21,529 nucleotides of DNA from JBOFCS01 sp051646185. GTDB taxonomy: Bacteria > Actinomycetota > Actinomycetes > Mycobacteriales > Mycobacteriaceae. Of this stretch, positions 7,859 through 14,779 are shown one piece after another. A model generated the notes under the pieces. The model searched no databases and had not been told where the DNA came from. It saw only the letters and a list, made by a program, of their open reading frames with translations. Position 1 is the stretch's first letter; each line of letters opens with the position of its first letter. Both the position numbers and the translations under genes were made by a program. Where the stretch lies: assembly GCA_051646185.1 (NCBI GenBank), contig JBOFCS010000188.1:1-21529 (forward strand), written 5' to 3'.

Positions 7859-8980
7859 TTAGCGCAAACGTGGCGGCAAAGAGACTCCTAGCCGATCGGC
7901 TATGTCAAAGCTTACATTTGCCAAACCTTGCAATCTTTGGGGTGCGATGCCCTGCTGTAATGCGACATCGAGCATCAGGGCCATTCTATGTTCAGGATAG
8001 GCAAGCAATGCTACTTCTAATGCCATGCCAGCCAACACCCCATCACCGCGAATATAGGCGCTATAGGCTAATAAAGTAGCCGCCTCTGCCCTGTCCGGAA
8101 TAGGCAGAACTCGAGTAAGAGCAATCCACACTTGTTCCGATTGTACGCGTTTATCCCCCAGAGCCAGTCCAAACATGATATCCCTAACTCGAATATCACG
8201 GAGCGCAAAGGCTACTGTACAAAGATTTTCGTCGGTAAGATGATTCGTTAAAGCGGTAGTAGAAATTATTCCAATGATGAGTTCCGCGGCAGAGCCACTA
8301 TCCATATAGCCAAACTCCCCTGCCTCAATTTCAGCCGATAGAAGCAAAGTAGCCATATCGTCAATCATCGGTCGCGGCTTCAATTCCAACAGAGTGGAAA
8401 GTTCTTGACGATTTTTATATATCGTTCTTCCGTCATATACATGTGCAGCTGCCACCGCTGAACACTGTGGGTCAGGTAAGTGACCATTAATACATTCACC
8501 ATCGAAAAGGTCAATCCACGCTTGGCCCTTGGAGATTTGCTTTGTGTAGTAGCAAGCAATAACCTTTACACCATACTTATCGCAGGTGCGGCTAAAAGCT
8601 TGAGCCACTTCGGCATAACAAAGATCAGATTGGGATTGCTCGCTTAACTTTTTTCCATCACCACTATCAATAAGTACTGCAACAACTTCAGCGCAAGATT
8701 GAGCAATAACACTAGATTCATGGACACACAACCTTGCTATTCGGTCACATATATCATTGATTTCATCAAAATCCAAAGTATTCTTTACTTCAAATTCCCC
8801 ACTTTCACAGCATAAATCATGCCTTAGTACTGCCTGGATACGTTTAGTTGAGATTCCCACTAAAGAAATAACAACTAACGAACGTTCAGGGCAGAAACCA
8901 AGCATGGCCGGAATAGCTGCGATGAGTTCACTGGGGCTGTTTAATCGCAGTGGTTGTTGATTCCAATACTGTGTTGACAT
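7859..8980 (-). CDS. DUF4192 family protein
   Basis: A 373-residue member of the actinobacterial DUF4192 family. The signature is the N-terminal LNSPSELIAAIPAMLGFCPERSLVVISL, followed by an alternating alpha/beta N-terminal half (VVAVLIDSG, VKVIACYYTK) and a C-terminal helical half rich in Leu and Ala (about 270-373: ALTRVLPIPDRAEAATLLAYSAYIRGDGVLAGMALEVA). No signal peptide, membrane span or catalytic motif was found, and the family has no established function. C. glutamicum has a relative immediately after dtxR-galE, so the position is conserved. ATG 8980 was taken as the start; a GTG two codons upstream at 8986 is equally open, and neither has a clear ribosome binding site. Confidence 0.8.
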   Translation of the reverse strand: MSTQYWNQQPLRLNSPSELIAAIPAMLGFCPERSLVVISLVGISTKRIQAVLRHDLCCESGEFEVKNTLDFDEINDICDRIARLCVHESSVIAQSCAEVVAVLIDSGDGKKLSEQSQSDLCYAEVAQAFSRTCDKYGVKVIACYYTKQISKGQAWIDLFDGECINGHLPDPQCSAVAAAHVYDGRTIYKNRQELSTLLELKPRPMIDDMATLLLSAEIEAGEFGYMDSGSAAELIIGIISTTALTNHLTDENLCTVAFALRDIRVRDIMFGLALGDKRVQSEQVWIALTRVLPIPDRAEAATLLAYSAYIRGDGVLAGMALEVALLAYPEHRMALMLDVALQQGIAPQRLQGLANVSFDIADRLGVSLPPRLR

Positions 8981-9073
8981 ACCCACAGAATGTGCTGTAC
9001 CTAGGACATCATGGCAATAATATTGCCTAGAAACAGATAACTGTGGAGTAAAGCAGCACTGGGGATACCAATA

Positions 9074-9793
9074 TCATTTGCCTTTGCGAACTTTAAGAAC
9101 AGCGGCAGTAAAAATTTCATCTAATACCGCACTGTCGGGCTCAGCACCTTTAGTTGCTCTATAGGTAACGGTGATACGAATACCGCCAATTTGCGCAAGC
9201 AACTGCAGTATTGACTGCTTGAGCGTTACATTCCCGGAACCGGATTCGATAGTATGTTTCACAGCAAATGAACTGTCAGCATTTATCGGAGGTGCAGGCA
9301 GCAAAACTGATCTGATGGTCGAGGTAGCACCGTACTGCGATGCTGTAAACCGAGGACATTGTTCGATTTGCGATTTACGCACCTCCAAAGTTTCTTCGAC
9401 GTTATTTAGCTCCTCGGTAATAGTTGATTGAGCAACCGGATTCGAACCAATAATCATCACCGTTTGCGTTGCCTGAGAACCATATTCAGGTGGCGCACAC
9501 CGCACGGGGTCAACTTCCGCACCAGGCTGCACTCCCGTTAAATCTGGCGAAGCCTGAGCAACCTCAGGGGTAGCTAACACTCTCGCTTCATAAGGCGCTG
9601 GGAAATCCGTAGTGCTTAAAAGTAGACCGCTTAAATTCTGAGGTGACGTGGCTTCGGAACTCCCACTAACCGACGTATCTACTTGATCGATAGCCACTGC
9701 TCTACCGGAAACAGCGGTGGAACAGGAAGTACTACAAGCGCACACCAGGAAAAAAGCAATTGTCGCTTCTCTAAAACCCGTTTGGCGCGTCAT
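9074..9793 (-). CDS. Secreted lipoprotein, DUF5642/DUF3558-like
   Basis: A 239-residue predicted lipoprotein. A short basic N-terminus (MTRQTGFR) and hydrophobic stretch (ATIAFFLVCAC) lead to a lipidation cysteine in TSC-STAVSG (C24), which resembles the Cys-Ser-x-x-Val-x-Gly region of mycobacterial lipoproteins. The earlier cysteines of VCAC are an alternative site. The mature domain begins LLLSTTDFPAPYEARV and contains two cysteines (VRCAPPEYG and IEQCPRF) that could form a disulfide, as in DUF5642, DUF3558 or PknH-sensor-like extracellular domains of Mycobacteriales. The function is unknown. ATG 9793 is preferred over ATG 9799 because AAAGGG then has a six-base spacing. The family assignment is tentative; export and lipidation are better supported. 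Confidence 0.65.
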   Translation of the reverse strand: MTRQTGFREATIAFFLVCACSTSCSTAVSGRAVAIDQVDTSVSGSSEATSPQNLSGLLLSTTDFPAPYEARVLATPEVAQASPDLTGVQPGAEVDPVRCAPPEYGSQATQTVMIIGSNPVAQSTITEELNNVEETLEVRKSQIEQCPRFTASQYGATSTIRSVLLPAPPINADSSFAVKHTIESGSGNVTLKQSILQLLAQIGGIRITVTYRATKGAEPDSAVLDEIFTAAVLKVRKGK

Positions 9794-9885
9794 AGGCATC
9801 CCTTTCTCTTAGCCTGCACTTGCGCGCAGGTGTATCACCTAAACTCTGCCAGGTAAAGCGCGGTAATCCGATCAGGCGCGCAGAG

Positions 9886-10515
9886 CTACCTATGTGCGCT
9901 TATCCACTCCTGTAAATGTGGACTTTCGACACCAAGTGATGTTGTGTCGCCATGACCAGTTCGAACTCGAGTATGCGGGTCTAAAATAAAAAGACGTTCC
10001 CGTATCGAATCTATAATGGTGCCAAAGTCAGAGAAAGATCTTCCGGTAGCACCGGGGCCACCGGCAAATAAGGTATCACCGGTAAAAAGTTCCCCTGCTT
10101 CAGGAAGATGTAAACAGCATGATCCAGGAGAATGCCCCGGAGTATTTATAACGGTGAGCTCTGTGCCTGCAATTGAAATTTTTTGTCCATCAAATAGATC
10201 GTGGTGCGAAACATCACCATGAGTTTGGTTCCACAACATCTGATCAGCAGGATGTAGGAATACCGGCGCTTCACACGCATGGGAAAGCTGTGGTGCCACA
10301 GAAATATGGTCATTATGTCCATGTGTACACACAATGGCCCGCACAGTCCGATTAGCTACAGCATCGACAATAGGTGCAATATCGTGAGCGGCATCGACAA
10401 TTACAACCTCAGAGTCATCACCAAAAAGCCAAACATTATTCTCGACCTCCCAGCTGCCACCATCAAGAGTGAATACCCCTGCGGTGACAACTTTATCGAT
10501 TCTCAACTCACTCAT
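9886..10515 (-). CDS. Metallo-beta-lactamase-fold hydrolase coupled to mycothiol-dependent formaldehyde dehydrogenase
   Basis: A 209-residue metallo-beta-lactamase-fold protein of the glyoxalase-II-like type. Metal ligands are visible: H65, H67, D69 and H70 in THGHNDH; H128 in TPGHSPGS; D147 in TGDTLF; and H188 in TGHGD. The frame is open 40 codons further upstream, but that part reads inside the dehydrogenase gene. ATG 10515 shares ATGA with the dehydrogenase stop codon, the classic arrangement for translational coupling. M. tuberculosis (adhE2/mscR Rv2259 with Rv2260) and C. glutamicum (fadH with its neighbour) carry the same pair. The inferred role is hydrolysis of the S-formylmycothiol product to formate and mycothiol, replacing the usual S-formylglutathione esterase. 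The fold and pairing are clear; the substrate is inference. Confidence 0.85.
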   Translation of the reverse strand: MSELRIDKVVTAGVFTLDGGSWEVENNVWLFGDDSEVVIVDAAHDIAPIVDAVANRTVRAIVCTHGHNDHISVAPQLSHACEAPVFLHPADQMLWNQTHGDVSHHDLFDGQKISIAGTELTVINTPGHSPGSCCLHLPEAGELFTGDTLFAGGPGATGRSFSDFGTIIDSIRERLFILDPHTRVRTGHGDTTSLGVESPHLQEWISAHR

Positions 10516-11597
10516 AGAACCACAACTGATCGTAAAACTTTTCCTGATGCCATAGTCGAAAAAGACTCCTCCACTGATTCTAGTGAAATCCGTTCGGAAA
10601 CAAATTTTTCCAGTGGAAGCCTGCCTTGCTGACAAAGATCAACTAATACTGGAAAATCGCGTTCGGGTAAACAATCGCCATACCAAGAAGATTTTAATTG
10701 ACCACCGTGCGAGAAAAAATCAATGAGAGGCATGTGCAAGGTCATGTCGGGTGTAGGAACCCCAACCAGGACAACAGTTCCTGCCAAATCACGAGCGTAA
10801 AAAGCCTGCGTCCATGTTTCCGGCCTACCCACAGCATCAATAACAACATCGGCACCAAAACCACCGGTAAGTTCCTGCACCGCCGTAACAACATCAAGTA
10901 CTGAAGCGTCAATCGTATGCGTGGCTCCCAACTCAATTGCCATAACCAGCTTGTTGGGGTCCCGATCTATAGCAATGATCTTCGCCGCTCCAGCCAAACG
11001 AGCACCGGCAATAGCCGCACCACCGACACCACCACAACCAATAACTGCAACGCTGTCGCCACGACCAACGTTACCGGTATTCATCGCGGCACCAAGACCT
11101 GCCATAACTCCACAGCCAAGCAATCCAACAACAGCGGGGTCAGCGGATGAATCAACCTTGGTACATTGCCCGGCATGAACAAGAGTTTTTTCTGCAAAGG
11201 CACCAACCCCTAGAGCCGGAGTTAACTCGGTACCATCAGTTAATGTCATTTTTTGCGAAGCATTAAATGTGTTGAAGCAATACCAAGGGCGGCCTCTCTT
11301 ACAAGCACGACACTGCCCACAAACCGCACGCCAGTTAAGGATGACAAAGTCGCCCGGGGCCACAGAGTCAACCCCTTCGCCAATAGTTTCAACAAATCCA
11401 GCAGCTTCGTGGCCCAACAAAAAAGGGAATTCATCGTTGATACCACCTTCACGGTAATGCAAATCGGTATGACAAACACCGCAGGCTTTCACCGCCACCA
11501 CTACTTCACCGGGGCCGGGGTCTGGAATCGTTATAGTCTCGACCGATACCGGCAAACCTTTAGCCTTAGCAATAACTGCCTGAACCTGCTGCGCCAT
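10512..11597 (-). CDS. mscR: S-(hydroxymethyl)mycothiol dehydrogenase / S-nitrosomycothiol reductase (class III-like alcohol dehydrogenase)
   Basis: A 361-residue zinc-dependent medium-chain dehydrogenase. Catalytic zinc ligands are C39 and H63-E64 in LLGHEAAG; structural zinc is held by four cysteines, C93, C96, C99 and C107 (CGQCRACKRGRPWYC). The NAD site is IGCGGVGGAA with IAIDRD, the Asp indicating NAD rather than NADP. This type oxidises the adduct of formaldehyde and mycothiol and also reduces S-nitrosomycothiol (MscR/AdhE2 in mycobacteria, FadH in C. glutamicum). The start ATG 11597 follows GGAGG. The coupled hydrolase downstream supports the mycothiol role over a simple alcohol dehydrogenase. 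Confidence 0.88.
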   Translation of the reverse strand: MAQQVQAVIAKAKGLPVSVETITIPDPGPGEVVVAVKACGVCHTDLHYREGGINDEFPFLLGHEAAGFVETIGEGVDSVAPGDFVILNWRAVCGQCRACKRGRPWYCFNTFNASQKMTLTDGTELTPALGVGAFAEKTLVHAGQCTKVDSSADPAVVGLLGCGVMAGLGAAMNTGNVGRGDSVAVIGCGGVGGAAIAGARLAGAAKIIAIDRDPNKLVMAIELGATHTIDASVLDVVTAVQELTGGFGADVVIDAVGRPETWTQAFYARDLAGTVVLVGVPTPDMTLHMPLIDFFSHGGQLKSSWYGDCLPERDFPVLVDLCQQGRLPLEKFVSERISLESVEESFSTMASGKVLRSVVVL

Positions 11598-11623
11598 TAG
11601 TAACCTCCATATATAGGCCGAGA

Positions 11624-11653
11624 ATCATACCGACACCCACCTAGCCGAGTCTA
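11624..11653 (-). promoter_or_regulatory. Candidate SigA-type promoter of the mscR operon
   Basis: On the minus strand TAGACT (11653-11648) and TATGAT (11629-11624) are separated by 18 bases, giving a predicted start near 11617 and a 20-base leader to the ATG at 11597. The -10 is a good match (five of six) and the -35 moderate (four of six). It lies back to back with the SigH-type promoter of the PAC2 gene, only one base away. Confidence 0.45.
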
Positions 11654-11654
11654 C

Positions 11655-11681
11655 GGAACGTTTAGCACCCACCTAATCGTT
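11655..11681 (+). promoter_or_regulatory. Second SigH-type promoter, ahead of the PAC2 gene
   Basis: GGAAC (11655-11659) and CGTT (11678-11681) are separated by 18 bases, exactly as in the sigB promoter, and the -10 continues CGTTAA. Transcription would start near 11688-11691, about 90 bases before the PAC2 ATG. A SigA-like -10, TACAAT (11688-11693), also lies there but has no good -35 at normal distance. Confidence 0.6.
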
Positions 11682-11779
11682 AATATCTACAATAGGGTTT
11701 AGTTGCCCTCTACGTATAAGCACTACCGGTAAGGAACTGTCCATCGCGGACTGGGGAACAATGAAGGAAGGTACCTGAG

Positions 11780-12763
11780 ATGAACGAGCAGAAAAACACT
11801 CCTAGCGGAGCTGATAACTCGGGCATGTACGAGCTGGAGTTCCCGGCACCTCAAATCTCTTCCGCCGATGGTCGTGGTCCTGTCTTAGTTCACGCTTTAC
11901 AAGGATTCTCTGACGCAGGTCATGCTATTAGGCTGGCTACAACACATCTCAAAAACGTTCTCGAAACCGAGTTGGTGGCATCTTTTGCGATTGACGAACT
12001 TATAGATTATCGCTCACGCCGTCCCCAGATGACATTTAAAGCTGACCATTTTTCTGACTATGACGACCCTGAACTTAATCTTTATGCCCTGCGCGATTCG
12101 GTGGGCACACCTTTCCTCCTGCTCTCTGGCATGGAACCAGACCTTAAGTGGGAAAGGTTCACCACCGCGGTACGGCTCCTTGCTGAACAACTTGGGGTCC
12201 GACGCACCATTGGGTTGAATGCCATTCCTATGGCCATCCCCCATACCCGACCACTGACTGTGACCGCACATTCCACCAATAAAGAGCTGATTTCAGATCT
12301 TCAACGCTGGGGCGGAGAACTAAAAGTACCCGCGAGTGCCTCCAACCTTTTGGAATACCGTATGACCCAGCATGGCCATGAGGCCATCGGGTTTTCCGTT
12401 CATGTCCCCCACTACTTAGCTCAAACCGAATATCCATCAGCTGCTGAAACCTTGTTGGAAAATCTCAGTGAAACGGGGGATTTGCAACTTCCACTCACTG
12501 CCCTTGGCGAATCCTCCGCACGAGTTCGTGAGCAAATCGACGAGCAGGTCGCTAATAACGAAGAAGTTCAACACGTTGTTGCTGCATTAGAGCGTCAGTA
12601 CGACGCCTACATCACGGCCCAAGAAAATCGCTCTTCACTTCTCGCCAGTGAAGACAGCCTCCCCAGTGGTGATGAGATTGGCGCTGAATTTGAGCGATTT
12701 CTGGCCGAGCAAAACGGCTCAACGTTTGATGGTCCAGAAGAAGCCGGAGACAATACTGTCTAA
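11780..12763 (+). CDS. PAC2 family protein
   Basis: A 327-residue member of the PAC2 family (named after the proteasome assembly chaperone PAC2), common in Mycobacteriales and present next to sigB/dtxR in C. glutamicum and near sigB-ideR in M. tuberculosis (Rv2714). The core runs from about 30 (GPVLVHALQGFSDAGHA) through LLSGMEPDLKWERF to VRRTIGLNAIPMAIPHTRP and the segment around SASNLLEYRMTQHGH. The C-terminal 100 residues are acidic and helical (VREQIDEQVANNEEVQHVVAALERQYDAY). There is no signal peptide. The biochemical role in bacteria is not settled. ATG 11780 follows AAGGAAGG; a five-codon open frame (ATG 11761 to TGA 11778) overlaps this ribosome binding site and ends one base before the start. 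Its SigH-type promoter suggests induction by thiol stress or heat. Confidence 0.88.
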   Translation: MNEQKNTPSGADNSGMYELEFPAPQISSADGRGPVLVHALQGFSDAGHAIRLATTHLKNVLETELVASFAIDELIDYRSRRPQMTFKADHFSDYDDPELNLYALRDSVGTPFLLLSGMEPDLKWERFTTAVRLLAEQLGVRRTIGLNAIPMAIPHTRPLTVTAHSTNKELISDLQRWGGELKVPASASNLLEYRMTQHGHEAIGFSVHVPHYLAQTEYPSAAETLLENLSETGDLQLPLTALGESSARVREQIDEQVANNEEVQHVVAALERQYDAYITAQENRSSLLASEDSLPSGDEIGAEFERFLAEQNGSTFDGPEEAGDNTV

Positions 12764-12832
12764 TCCTAGACAAGAGCGTGCAACTGTCCTGGGGATTGCG
12801 TAATAACCGAACTGAGGCTGCATGATAATGCC

Positions 12833-13651
12833 ATGAGTTCTAGCCTTGCCCGGCGCGAAGTATTTTCTCAGCTCGATGGTTATATTTTTGCGCCCTCACA
12901 TCTTGTACTGCAAGTTGCGGTATCAGCTCATCCTGGTGCCACAGTCAACGAACAGCTTCAAATAACTGTTAACGATAAAGAAGTGCCGTTCAAAGAAATC
13001 GATGCTGGGCATCGGGGTCGCATTCATCTTGTTGATGCCCCGGCAGGTCTATTTACAGTTAAGTACTCGGCAACCGTACAGGGCAAAGCGGAACCTATTA
13101 CCGCTACTGGGATTGATCCGGCCCGATATCTTCGACCTTCGCGGTATGCCGAATCTGATCGTATTGCAACATTTGCCGCACATGAGTTTGCAGGACTGAC
13201 CTCACCTACCAAAATACTCGCGGCTGTGTCTTCTTGGGTTGGCTCCTACCTAAGTTACGTACTCGGTTCCAGCGGTCCCACTGATAGTGCAATTGATACT
13301 TTGTTGTCACGTCAAGGGGTCTGCCGGGACTATGCACACCTGTGTGTGGCACTACTTCGCGCTATGGATATTCCGGCCCGGCTTGTTGCCGTTTATGCCC
13401 CGGGTCTGGCGCCCATGGATTTCCATGCTGTCGCTGAAGCTTTAATTGACGGCCAATGGCATGTTGTTGATTCAACTCGTCTTGCTCCTCGAGCAACTAT
13501 GGTGCGAATCGCAACCGGTAGGGATGCTGCTGACACTGCATTCTTATCAAATTACGGAGGCGCACTGGAGCTTCACTGCACGATGGTTCAGGCCGAACTT
13601 TCCCAAAGCCTGCCGTCAGATGATGCAAATGAGCTTATTGAGCTAACCTAG
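12833..13651 (+). CDS. Transglutaminase-like cysteine protease-fold protein
   Basis: A 272-residue cytoplasmic protein with an N-terminal beta-rich domain (about 15-90) and a transglutaminase core. The triad is visible: C164 in QGVCRDYAHL, H198 in MDFHAVAEA and D213 in WHVVDST. Similar bacterial proteins are uncharacterised proteases or amidases; no signal peptide argues against a role outside the cell. It lies 69 bases after the PAC2 gene. No clear ribosome binding site precedes ATG 12833, while a -10-like CATGAT (12821-12826) ends seven bases before the ATG, so a leaderless message is possible. Family is well supported, function unknown. Confidence 0.85.
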   Translation: MSSSLARREVFSQLDGYIFAPSHLVLQVAVSAHPGATVNEQLQITVNDKEVPFKEIDAGHRGRIHLVDAPAGLFTVKYSATVQGKAEPITATGIDPARYLRPSRYAESDRIATFAAHEFAGLTSPTKILAAVSSWVGSYLSYVLGSSGPTDSAIDTLLSRQGVCRDYAHLCVALLRAMDIPARLVAVYAPGLAPMDFHAVAEALIDGQWHVVDSTRLAPRATMVRIATGRDAADTAFLSNYGGALELHCTMVQAELSQSLPSDDANELIELT

Positions 13652-13737
13652 TCAGTACTAGCTGATAGACAAACACCCTTTTATATAGAGCCATTCACAT
13701 CGAATATATTTCTACAGCAAATGGACGGGAGCGCGTT

Positions 13738-14760
13738 ATGAGTGTCCGAGAAGATCGTCAGCTCAATTTAGTACCCGACCGGGAGCCTCCCATAAAATTT
13801 CTGGAACTCCATGGCTATCGTCGGGCCTATCGGATGGCAGGTAAGGGTCCGGCCATCCTTTTGATACATGGCATTGGCGATAATTCATCAACGTGGAATG
13901 ATATTTTTCAGTATCTTGCACAACGATTTACGGTAATAGCACCGGATCTTTTGGGTCACGGTCAGTCTGATAAACCTCGTGCAGATTACTCAGTTCCTGC
14001 GTATGCAAATGGGATAAGAGATTTGTTATCCGTATTAGGCATCGAACGTGTCACCGTGGTTGGGCATTCCCTAGGCGGCGGTGTTGCAATGCAGTTTAGT
14101 TATCAATTTCCGCATATGGTGGATCGACTAGTGGTGGTCGGAACTGGCGGAGTAACAAAGGATGTTAATCCCCTACTAAGGTTAGCATCAGTACCAGTTA
14201 TAAACGAAGGGATGAAAATTTTACGGATCCCTGGGGCGGTTGATATCATTAAATTTTTAGGTTCGACAATCGAAAAAATCAGTGACGCACCAATTTTCAG
14301 AGATACACCAGATGTAGTTCGAGTGTTATCCGCATTACCAGATCCTACCGCCTCAGAGGCTTTTATTCGAACCCTGCGCGCCGTTGTTGACTGGCGAGGG
14401 CAAGTAGTTACGATGCTCGATCGGTGTTATCTCACTGAATTTATTCCAGTACAAATATTTTGGGGTGATGAAGATTCTGTCATTCCGGTTAGTCACGCAT
14501 ATCTAGCCCACGCCGCCATGCCTGGATCTCGGCTTGAAATCTTTGAAAAATCTGGCCATTTCCCATTCCATGACGATCCGGCTCGCTTTCTGCGTGTGCT
14601 CGAAGATTTTATTGCTAGCACCGAACCAGCCCATATTGACATGCAACAGTGGAGTAACAGACTGCGTAGTGGACTTAACCAACAGGATATTACTGGGACC
14701 ACACAAACTAAAATAGCAGTATTTGAAGCAATGGGTACTGATGAACGCAGCGCGACCTAG
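13738..14760 (+). CDS. Alpha/beta hydrolase (Rv2715-like)
   Basis: A 340-residue alpha/beta hydrolase. The oxyanion loop is LLIHGIGDNSSTW (41-53), the nucleophile is S111 in VVGHSLGGG, the acid D246 in FWGDEDSVIP, and the base H274 in KSGHFPFHDD. A helical cap lies between about 140 and 215. A polar tail of about 45 residues after the last strand is longer than the family minimum. The order PAC2, hydrolase and later PhzF parallels M. tuberculosis Rv2714-Rv2715-Rv2716. It is probably an esterase or epoxide-hydrolase-like enzyme; the substrate is unknown and the upstream extension (1-20) excludes no class. ATG 13738 follows GGGAG (13727-13731) at six bases. AT-rich sequence at 13680-13712 may hold its own promoter. 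Confidence 0.88.
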   Translation: MSVREDRQLNLVPDREPPIKFLELHGYRRAYRMAGKGPAILLIHGIGDNSSTWNDIFQYLAQRFTVIAPDLLGHGQSDKPRADYSVPAYANGIRDLLSVLGIERVTVVGHSLGGGVAMQFSYQFPHMVDRLVVVGTGGVTKDVNPLLRLASVPVINEGMKILRIPGAVDIIKFLGSTIEKISDAPIFRDTPDVVRVLSALPDPTASEAFIRTLRAVVDWRGQVVTMLDRCYLTEFIPVQIFWGDEDSVIPVSHAYLAHAAMPGSRLEIFEKSGHFPFHDDPARFLRVLEDFIASTEPAHIDMQQWSNRLRSGLNQQDITGTTQTKIAVFEAMGTDERSAT

Positions 14761-14771
14761 TTCACACTAGG
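14756..14771 (+). other. Short hairpin directly before the helicase start
   Basis: CCTAG (14756-14760) pairs with CTAGG (14767-14771) across six bases. It includes the hydrolase stop codon and ends eight bases before the helicase GTG at 14780. There is no ribosome binding site in between. TAGGCT at 14768-14773 could act as a -10 for a leaderless message, although no -35 is evident. Confidence 0.3.
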
Positions 14772-14779
14772 CTCACCCT

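Noticed and set aside
9813..9840. Small stems between the lipoprotein and hydrolase genes (CCTGC/GCAGG and AGGTG/CACCT)
   Set aside because: Each is only five base pairs, they overlap each other, and no T-run follows; chance is a sufficient explanation.
10516..10635. 40-residue N-terminal extension of the metallo-beta-lactamase-fold hydrolase
   Set aside because: It reads inside the dehydrogenase gene in another frame and has no family features; ATG 10515 at the ATGA overlap fits the fold and operon.
14761..14779. DtxR box-like sequence before the helicase gene (TAGGCTCACC)
   Set aside because: The right half resembles the DtxR consensus (nine of ten), but the left half and outer bases do not, giving about 11-12 of 19 overall, too weak to claim.
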